Assembly (NCBI GenBank): GCA_037043455.1
Contig: JAWPHD010011460.1
Span: 19,716-83,715, forward strand
Direction of reading: 5' to 3'
Source of the DNA: Cyrtodaria siliqua
Taxonomy: Eukaryota; Mollusca; Bivalvia; Adapedonta; Hiatellidae
DNA length: 64,000 bases
Positions 55,905-64,000 of the stretch are shown piece after piece. Each line of letters begins with the position of its first letter. Position 1 is the first letter of the stretch. The position numbers and the translations under genes were made by a program. The notes beneath the pieces were generated by a model. That model had not been told where the DNA came from, did no database searches, and worked only from the letters and a program-made list of their open reading frames with translations.

Positions 55905-58060
55905 ATGGCAAATTTGCCATAAAGCGCAAATGTGCTTCATATTATCTGCCATTTACTATCGGCAATTAAAACACTGACAGTGAACGGCAAATGTACCATA
56001 AAGTGCTAAATGCTTCATATAATCTGCCATTTACTATCGGCAATTAAAACACTGATAGTGAACGGCAAATTTACCATAAAGTGCTAAATGCTTCATATAA
56101 TCTGCCGTTTACTAGCGGCAATTAAAACACTGATAGTGAACGGCAAATTTACCATAACGTGCTAAATGCTTCATATAATCTGCCGTTTACTAGCGGCAAT
56201 TCAAACACAGATAGTGAATGGCAAATTTACCATCAAGTGCTAAATGCTTCATATAACCTGCCATTTACTAGCGGCAATTAAAACACTGATAATGAATAGC
56301 AAATTTACCATAAAGTGCTAAATGCTTCATATAATCTGCCATTTACTAGCGACAATTAAAACACTGATAGTGAACGGCAAATTTACCATAAAGTGCTAAA
56401 TGCTTCATATAATCTGCCATTTACTAGCGGCAAATAAAACACTGATAGTGAACGGCAAATTTACCATAAAGTGCTAATTGCTTCATATAATCTGCCATTT
56501 ACTAGCGGCAATTAAAACACTGATAGTGAATAGCAAATTTACCATGAAGTGCTAAATGCTTCATATAATCTGCCATTTACTAGCGGCAATTAAAACACTG
56601 ATAGTGAACGGCAAATTTACCATAAAGTGCTAAATGCTTCATATAATCTGCCATTTACTAGCGGCAATTAAAACACTGATAGTGAACGGCAAATTTACCA
56701 TAAAGTGCTAAATGCTTCATATAATCTGCCATTTACTAGCGGCAATTAAAACACTGATAGTGAACGGCAAATTTACCATAAAGTGCTAAATGCTTCATAT
56801 AATCTTCCATTTACTAGCGGCAATTAAAACACTGATAGTGAATAGCAAATTTACCATAAAGTGCTAAATGCTTCATATAATCTGCCATTTACTAGCGGCA
56901 ATTAAAACACTGATAGTGAATAGCAAATTTACCATAAAGTGCTAAATGCTTCATATAATCTGCCATTTACTAGCGGCAATTAAAACACTGATAGTGAACG
57001 GCAAATTTACCATAAAGTGCTAAATGCTTCATATAATCTGCCATTTACTAGCGGCAAATAAAACACTGATAGTGAACGGCAAATTTACCATAAAGTGCTA
57101 AATGCTTCATATAATCTGCCATTTACTAGCGGCAATTAAAACACTGATAGTGAACGGCAAATTTACCATAAAGTGCTAAATGCTTCATATAATCTGCCAT
57201 TTACTAGCGGCAATTAAAACACTGATAGTGAATGGAAAATTTACCATAAAGTGCTAAATGCTTCATATAATCTGCCATTTACTATCGGCAATTAAAACAC
57301 TGATAGTGAACGGCAAATTTACCATAAAGTGCTAAATGCTTCATATAATCTGCCATTTACTAGCGGCAATTAAAACACCGATAGTGAACGGCAATTTGCC
57401 ATAAAGTGCTAAATGCTTCATATAATCTGCCGTTTACTAGCGGCAATTCAAACACTGATAGTGAACGGCAAATTTACCATAAAGTGCTAAATGCTTCATA
57501 TAATCTGCCATTTACTAGCGGCAATTAAAACACTGATAGTGAATAGCAAATTTACCATAAAGGGCTAAATGCTTCATATAATCTGCCATTTACTAGCGGC
57601 AAATAAAACACTGATAGTGAACGGCAAATTTACCATAAAGTGCTAATTGCTTCATATAATCTGCCATTTACTAGCGGCAATTAAAACACTGATAGTGAAT
57701 AGCAAATTTACCATAAAGTGCTAAATGCTTCATATAATCTGCCATTTACTAGCGGCAATTAAAACACTGATAAGGAACGGCAAATTTACCATAAAGTGCT
57801 AAATGCTTCATATAATCTGCCATTTACTAGCGGCATTTAAAACACTGATAGTAAAAGGCAAATTTACCATAAAGTGCTAAATGCTTCATATAATCTGCCA
57901 TTTACTAGCGGCAAATAAAACACGATAGTGAACGGCAAATTTACCATAAAGTGCTAAATGCTTCATATAATCTGCCATTTACTAGCGGCAAATAAAACAC
58001 TGATAGTGAACGGCAAATTTACCATAAAGTGCTAATTGCTTCATGAAATTTGCCATTTAC
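55905..58060 (+). repeat. 78-bp satellite (copy B, ~28 units)
   Basis: Same unit as copy A. Variants GAATAGCAAATTT, GGCAAATAAAAC and GTGCTAATTGC mark sub-types. The variant CTAATTGC occurs at 56471 and 57640, 1169 bp (about 15 units) apart, with matching neighbouring variants, suggesting a multi-unit block duplication. Confidence 0.95.
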
Positions 58061-58376
58061 TATTTAAAATTGTAGAAATGTCAACAAATGCGAGTCAGTT
58101 CTTAATTGGATGTGTTTTGTTCATAATGTAATGTATCATTTTGTGCCTATTTTTATCAATCACTTCAAATATATGAGAGAAAATTAAATTGTTAATAAAT
58201 ATATCCTTCCCATTTAAAGCAGTATTTAAAAATATTGCAAAATTTCTAAGACCCCATATGCAACCCCTTTGAAAAATGAGTTTAATGACATGCTAAATAC
58301 TATTACACTTGGTTTTCAATTAAAAAAAATAAAAAAATAATACATACATATATAGAAGATATTTGTTGGATTGGCA

Positions 58377-58494
58377 TGAATATAGGATTTATTTTCATCG
58401 AGAAGTGAGAAAACTTATATTTTCATGAGTGCTTTAGCACGAGTGGAAATATTTGAGTTTCCTCACTTTGAGATAAAAATAAATCCTATATTCA
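58377..58494. repeat. 118-bp palindrome (copy B)
   Basis: Matches 46806-46923. 58061-58376 is shared unique DNA with no gene. Confidence 0.9.
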
Positions 58495-59131
58495 CGACAA
58501 AACAAGAAATATTCTTTTTATTATATACTAACGGCCTTAGAAATTGTCTTAGATCTAATAAAAAGAAGATAAAAGTGACGAGCAACAACAATGACTTCAA
58601 TAACGCCAACAAGTCAACAGTTGCGTGACGTCATTGTTTATATTTTCACAGTATTTTCACAGTGAAAATATAAACAATGAAAATATAAGGTTTTAATCAT
58701 TAAATCCACTATTTCGCTGGAAAGTATATAATACTATAATACATATATATATTCTCTAGATCTATATATATGTAGAGAGAGAAAATGTATTTATTTGTTT
58801 TAAATCTGTCTAGAGATTTTTTTTTTTTTTTAAATTGGAAACCAAGTGTAACAGATTGAACACATTTTTAAGAAGGATTGAAGAGAAAATGTTGGGGAGG
58901 ATGGTACTAGAGAGTGGGGAGGGATAGTGGTGAGGGGAGGGTATGCGCCGGCATATGCGCTGGTTATAAACACATGTATTGAAGATATCTTATATTCATT
59001 TACAAATACCGGTGTTCTGTTTTAGACAATGTAAAAAGTGCTTGCTAAATAAAACATAGTTTGCCAGCTTGTGTTTGTATTTTTTGCTTTACTAGGGCTT
59101 ATGTGATGGCTAATAATCTGTCATCCATTAA

Positions 59132-59410
59132 AGGGACATATGGCAATCTTGATTTTTTAAAAACTCGCGGCATCCCGTTAGTTTTTCTATATCAATCTTC
59201 AGTCATTAATATTAATTATAAGAATAGTATGAAGCAAATTGATTTTGCATATTACTAATTGTCGATTACTTTTCACCAATAATATATAATGTAGTGAAGA
59301 TGAAGACTTAAAATTGTATTTAAATATATGCAAGCAAAGGATACTGCATTAATAAATCCAGAGGCTAATTTTAATGCTTGATAAAGACTTCAAGATTGCC
59401 ATGTGTCCTT
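59132..59410. mobile_element. TTAA MITE (copy B)
   Basis: Same insertion as 47842-48132, inherited through the duplication, with a small internal deletion near 59335 and one extra T at the right end. Confidence 0.85.
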
Positions 59411-59824
59411 TTAATGGTTTGCTCGTTAGCACTTGAGCAGCACCTTTATGCTCTGTATTACTTCTATCTGATCTTTAACAACCAACCATTTGAAAAAACA
59501 GGTGCAACCACGGCTCATATAGTACACTGTATACAAGGGAAACAACTTGTACATGCTTCATGTTGATATCCATGAGAGTTATTTCTCTTGATTGCAAGTT
59601 GGTCCCATCCTAATGGTGACAGTTTAGAATTATGTTTGTTGGAAAATCTTCCCTGGAAGTAAAAGAGATAGATGTTTACTGCTTTGCATGCATGTGGTCC
59701 TGTGCCATGGGTTTTGTTGTTGTTGATGAAAATCTTTAAAATAGTTTGCATACTGGCTTATGGTCCTCTTACAAGTTTGCTCAACTGGTGACATTGGTTC
59801 CTTGGAAATTCTTTAAACAGTAGT

Positions 59825-60104
59825 TGTTTATGCCCACAAAGGGCGGCATATAGTAGTCGCACCGTCCGTCAGTCTGTCCGTCCGTACAATCGTGTCCGGT
59901 CAAAAACTATGACATTCCTGGACGGATTTTCAAATAACTTGACACAAATGCTCACCACAACAAGACGAGGTGTCACGCGCAAAATCCAGGTCCGTGTCTC
60001 CAAGGTTAATGTCACACTTAGAGGTCAAAAGTCAAAACCATTTCGGGGGCATTTGTCACGTTTTCTCTGAAACTACATGAGCTGAAGTGTTAACATTAGC
60101 TTAA
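59825..60104 (+). repeat. hairpin-headed repeat (copy B, uninverted)
   Basis: TTTATGCCCACAAAGGGCGG hairpin followed by CCGTCCGTCAGTCTGTCCGT, in the normal order for this family. A small left end of the TTAA MITE (AGGGACACACGGCAATCTT) follows at 60105. Confidence 0.75.
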
Positions 60105-60659
60105 AGGGACACACGGCAATCTTAAAGCGTTTATCAAGCATTTAAATTAGACTTATTTTATTTCATGTATGACATTAACACGTCTACTTTAAGTTGGAAC
60201 TATTGAGCTTAGCTTTTAGTCTTGAATCGACTTTTCAATCCAGTCAGATCGACTAGATTTTCAAATTTTGTGTACAGTTATTTCATTAGGACTCAGATGG
60301 CGTCTCTATTTAATTAAGTGCGATCACTAGTTTACGTGTTGAAGTGTTCGTGCGTCCTAATACAGTGGTACTCTGCACTGGCGGGAATGTTCATTTGCAT
60401 AGCAATGCCATCGTTCATTAAATTGTTGAAAAGAAGATAATCCACTACACTGGTGTTTATAATTAAGTGGATTTTTAGCAAACCGGCCCCGATTGGTAAC
60501 GGGGCAAAGAATATGGCCACTTCAGATCCCGTTGGAGGGGAAGGCAGAGGGGTAGAACACGCTTGTTCATTTTGTCATTTTTTGTTCAATGACCCCTGCA
60601 ATGTTTCAGGTGTCATCTCGCTCATATCACTAGAGCAGTGGCAGAAAAACTATAACGTT

Positions 60660-60824
60660 GCTCCAGCGTAAATGGAGTGTCTACAATAGAAATTGCAGCA
60701 ACTCTGCAGTTCAGGGTGAATAGGTTCTAGGCCCGTTCTCCATATTTTATCTCGATACACATGGAGGATGAGCCTGGCATGTTCATGCCTGTTAGGCGCC
60801 ATATAACAAACCCCAATTGAATTC
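60660..60824 (+). repeat. retroposon fragment, copy B only
   Basis: GCTCCAGCGTAAATGGAGTG to CCCCAATTGAATTC, same family as 35850-36044. 60825-61680 is duplicated flank. It includes an antisense tRNA-like stretch at about 61375-61480 (minus strand TCAGTGTAATGGACAGCAC). Confidence 0.7.
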
Positions 60825-61689
60825 GTTCCCCACGGTCGCTACATATGGACTTTTGTTTTTTTAAAATTCAGCTAAATAAATACTAATATAAAATAAACAT
60901 GAACAAATTACTGCTAATTAAACCTACATTTCAAGGACGGATCATGAGCTCGCCTCAGAACGTAAACGTATGCTTGCGGATTTTAGAGGGGCGTGCGCCT
61001 GGACTACCGTTGTTCATTATTTAATTTAACGACTTAACTATTCTGCAAGTACACCAGAATTCTTTATATGCCATGTAGGAAACCAAATTAAATCCGGAAT
61101 GCATGCTTCCGGATTCCTAGCTCGGCTCTAAAGAGTTCACACCCCTCAAATCAAGATCATAAATCACGTCATGCAGAGCGTTGATTGTTGTAAAATTATA
61201 CACACACCAATTGAAAACTTACGCAATAACGAAATAAATTTGTTGTGATTTCTATTCACTTAGTCGAAATAATACAACACCACTATCTACTCATTCACAT
61301 TATGAAAGTAAGAGCAAGGAGCGATAACCCTGATTGCGTGTGATACAACACATACAAAGAGGTACATCAAAATGCTTCTGGAGACCTCTGCTTCAATTGG
61401 CACCCGAACGACTGGTGGAACCTACACACGGTCCACCAACCAGATGCCATCGTGCTGTCCATTACACTGAGCCGACACCTTTGGTTAGTTCCCCCAGCGT
61501 GTTTGTATCGATTATTATTTATATTATGGTCATAGTCTAAAAATCGTTATATACACGTTATGTGTAGCTTTAGGAAGGAAAACACATGATCAATATTCTA
61601 CTGCTATATTAGAAAGGCAATAATTCTTAAAATGCAAAAGTAAAATATGAACACGGTATAAAATGTAATACTATACCGACTTCGGTAAT

Positions 61690-61695
61690 TTTATT
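61690..61695 (-). terminator. AATAAA polyadenylation signal, Cys-rich gene B
   Basis: Same position and context as 50110-50115, 64 bp beyond the present stop of gene B. Confidence 0.6.
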
Positions 61696-61758
61696 TAGAT
61701 TTTACATGATTATGTTTTGTTTAGGCTATACTTAATCATACGTCATGTATACTCCGTA

Positions 61759-62394
61759 TCATACGATCAACTGTAGTAGAGAATGTTCATCCCGATGTAC
61801 ATTTATTGCAGATGCCTCGGAATTCCGAATATAGTGTACATTGAATATAGTGTACATTTTATCTGTAAGTGGCGGACTGCGTAAACAGCTGTTGCAGATG
61901 TTTCGGAATTCCGGAAATCGTGTGTTCTCGCAAGCCTTAATGCACATTTGTTCTGTAAGTGGCGGATTGCGTACACACCTGTTGCAGATGCTTCGGAATT
62001 CCGGATATAGTGTGTTCTCGCAAGCCTTAATGCACATTGGAGCTGTATTTGGCGGATTGCGTACACAGCTGTTGCAGATGCTTCGGAATTCCGGAAATAG
62101 TGTGTTCTCGCAAGCCTTAATGCACATTGGAGCTGTAATTGGCGGATTGCTTACACAGCTGTTGCAGATGCGTCGGAATTCCGGAAATAGTGTGTTCCCG
62201 CAAGCCGTAATGCACATTGGAGCTGTAATTGGCGGATTGCTTACACAGCTGTTGCAGATGCGTCGGAATTCCGGAGATAGTGTGATAGGGTGTAGTGTGT
62301 TCTCGCAAGCCTTAATGCACATCTGGTCTGACAATGCGGCGGCGCGTACAATGTACACCAGCAGTAGAGCGGCAAGGTGAACCACAGTTTTCAT
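61759..62394 (-). CDS. secreted four-cysteine-repeat protein, copy B, altered C terminus
   Basis: 211 codons from the Met of the same signal peptide as copy A (MKTVVHLAALLLVYIVRAAA). It has five 30-residue units with C-x3-C-x11-C-x2-C spacing; the first carries an extra four to five residues between its second and third Cys. The sixth unit is damaged: the segment with its first two cysteines is replaced by a short duplicated stretch, and the frame then differs from that of copy A. The last 25 or so residues are therefore out of the ancestral frame, and the stop is further downstream. Whether this gene still works is uncertain. No known family recognised. Confidence 0.8.
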   Translation of the reverse strand: MKTVVHLAALLLVYIVRAAALSDQMCIKACENTLHPITLSPEFRRICNSCVSNPPITAPMCITACGNTLFPEFRRICNSCVSNPPITAPMCIKACENTLFPEFRSICNSCVRNPPNTAPMCIKACENTLYPEFRSICNRCVRNPPLTEQMCIKACENTRFPEFRNICNSCLRSPPLTDKMYTIFNVHYIRNSEASAINVHRDEHSLLQLIV

Positions 62395-62987
62395 CTGGAA
62401 AAAAATCACACATTTGTCAGATTGTTATAAACCAGATATCATGCCATTAAAACAAATGTATCTGTCACAATGACAATCGCCCTGTTCTATATCAACTACA
62501 TGTATAAATACCATTCATGAATCAGATGGTAGATATTTCCTGCCATATCTTACATGTATATACAACTTGTTACGTTTATGTTCAACATCTATTTTCATGG
62601 GTTATTAACAAAAAGTTAATTATTTACTATAATACCTGCACCACCTTCCCCATAAACCAAAAAGTAAATAAAATGCACAAATTATCAGTAATATTACTTT
62701 TGTTTCAAAATTCACAGCGTCCAGTTGGTTTTCTGGTTTTCAACTTCTGTAACTGAAAATCATTATGAATACGTTTTTTTATTAATAATTCAAAGCAGAG
62801 ATCTAAGGACTAGTTTATTACGTCTCTGTTAAAGCAAACAGTGTTTTTTGCACAATACTTATTGTAAATTTTAATTGCACAAATAATACATTTAAAACTA
62901 CTGTAAATTCAACATTTCAAATTGTCGTGTTTCCCTTTCGAACATCCACTCTTCTATCTGATATTTAACCCAACAAACACGACTTAC
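62395..62987 (-). other. 5' UTR intron of Cys-rich gene B (predicted)
   Basis: GTAAGT donor (complement of 62982-62987) and TTTTTTCCAG acceptor just before the ATG, as in copy A. Confidence 0.6.
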
Positions 62988-63152
62988 ATTTTTTCAGCGG
63001 CAGGCGAAGCTCCTCGTCAAGCAGGTAGGTGTGTTTTTGAACACTTTTCTAAACAAAACACAAACAAGAAGTCAACATGCACTGCTAACGTTAATATATT
63101 TCAACGTTGGCTGATGGCTAATGAGTATAAATACAGACAAGCGCAATTTATA
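62988..63152 (-). promoter_or_regulatory. predicted promoter and first exon, Cys-rich gene B
   Basis: TATAAA on the minus strand (complement of 63147-63152) at the same distance from the donor as in copy A. The surrounding sequence is strongly conserved between copies. Confidence 0.5.
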
Positions 63153-64000
63153 AGGAAGCACAGCCCGATTCATACTGAACCCGGATATAGCGACGTGAAT
63201 GTTTGTTTGTTTGTTTGCTTGTAGGGTGTTTTACGTCATTTTCAATAAGGTTATATGCGACGTGAGTGTACGTGCAGTACTTGTAAACACACAATCCCGG
63301 TGTGAGCAGAAATCCGTCAAATGCGTAAATTCCGCTAAAATGCGTAAATGTATCCCGGATGCACAAGTCACGAGATAAAATCAACAAGAAAACGAAATTG
63401 TTCGCGAGAATGACATTCAATATATATATATTAAGGACATTGACTACAGTTGATTATGTGCATCTTTTTCGTGCATACCAGTCTAAGAGCGACTATGTAC
63501 GCAAATAATATAACTTTTCAAACGTGTATATGTTTTTAACTAAATTTCATTATTATGAACCTATTTGACCGTTTAGAAAATGAAGTTATTTGTTGATAGT
63601 ATACGCGTAGTTTCAGATACAGACCAGGGAGAGATTTATTGGTTTAGCTTCTTCATACTTAGCGGATAAATGTCTGCCTAAAAGATAAGAATTACCTTAA
63701 AATATTAAATACTGCTGACTTGATGACTGTATACTATTTTTACACATATAGAGTCCATTTAAATAAAAAGGGGTTATGCAGAACTAATCAGTAAAGAAAA
63801 GATTCTGTGTTCTTTAGCTCCAAAACCTATACATTTTTAGAAATTTTAAGGTTTTAATTGCTCTCTCTTCTCAAATACAAGTATGGTGACATCTGATTTG
63901 TAGGCGTTTCTACCTGCGCCTATTGCCATTCATCGTCATTTTCAAAATGGCGACACCCCATAGTTGAGCCCCATCTAGCGACAAGTCTGTTGTGCAGTAC

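Larger units (their letters stand above)
52528..63833 (+). repeat. segmental duplication, copy B (~11.3 kb)
   Basis: Direct repeat of 43493-51943, from AGGTTTATATGTAATTAG to CCAAAACCTATAC. It is longer through a larger 78-bp satellite, seven CRE units and the 860-bp insertion. It lacks most of the G-rich array and the 37-bp array at 49575. 63834 to the window end has no recognised feature. Confidence 0.9.

Noticed and set aside
45655..58060. CRISPR array
   Set aside because: The 78-bp units are contiguous with no unique spacers and the genome is eukaryotic.
62841..63420. Short overlapping frames upstream of Cys-rich gene B
   Set aside because: They cover the predicted promoter and first exon on either strand and differ from copy A in frame.

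Overview
The window looks like nuclear DNA of an invertebrate animal. I infer a bivalve mollusc from the repeat content: a LINE with an esterase-type ORF1, tRNA-headed SINEs, many TIR/MITE elements, and hairpin-headed repeats of the kind common in bivalve genomes. The DNA is AT-rich and contains spliceosomal introns. No operons, bacterial promoters or CRISPR arrays are seen. The species cannot be fixed from sequence alone.

Layout. (1) 1-7836: a nearly intact CR1/L2-like LINE on the + strand. ORF1 (1925-3970) ends in an SGNH/GDSL esterase-like domain. ORF2 (4198-7608) carries an AP endonuclease, a reverse transcriptase and a C-terminal zinc knuckle, but two one-base shifts break it. A second, inverted copy of most of ORF1 (289-1711) makes a huge palindrome with 1423-bp arms. 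(2) 7837-19515: no convincing gene. It holds interspersed repeats, a 16-bp and a 24-bp minisatellite and a 130-bp hairpin. (3) 19516-37335: one six-exon + strand gene. The exons join in frame to 596 codons plus stop. It encodes an unrecognised protein with a 16-residue tandem repeat near the N terminus and perhaps a PTB-like fold after it. Its introns contain a TA-flanked foldback element, a SINE, a 1.9-kb TIR element inside a minisatellite, a 635-bp tRNA-headed retroposon with perfect 11-bp target duplications, and a TTAA-flanked MITE. The 3' flank is a 79-bp tandem array seeded by the last codons of the gene. (4) 37740-43492: repeats and palindromes, no gene. (5) 43493-63833: a tandem segmental duplication, copy A about 8.4 kb and copy B about 11.3 kb, with a decayed reverse-transcriptase fragment (about 51944-52527) at the junction. 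Each copy holds one minus-strand gene for a small secreted protein made of 30-residue four-cysteine repeats: 3 units in A; 5 units plus a broken sixth in B.

The two copies differ mostly by tandem-array length (78-bp satellite, 61-bp CRE-containing array, 37-bp G-rich array, 37-bp array near 49.6 kb) and by insertions. One is an 860-bp TIR element in B whose empty site is preserved in A. The paired Cys-rich genes share a TATA box, a 5' UTR intron and an AATAAA signal. They and the six-exon gene are the only probable host genes.

All gene models are read by eye from ORFs, splice signals and repeat comparison. No database search or alignment was run.
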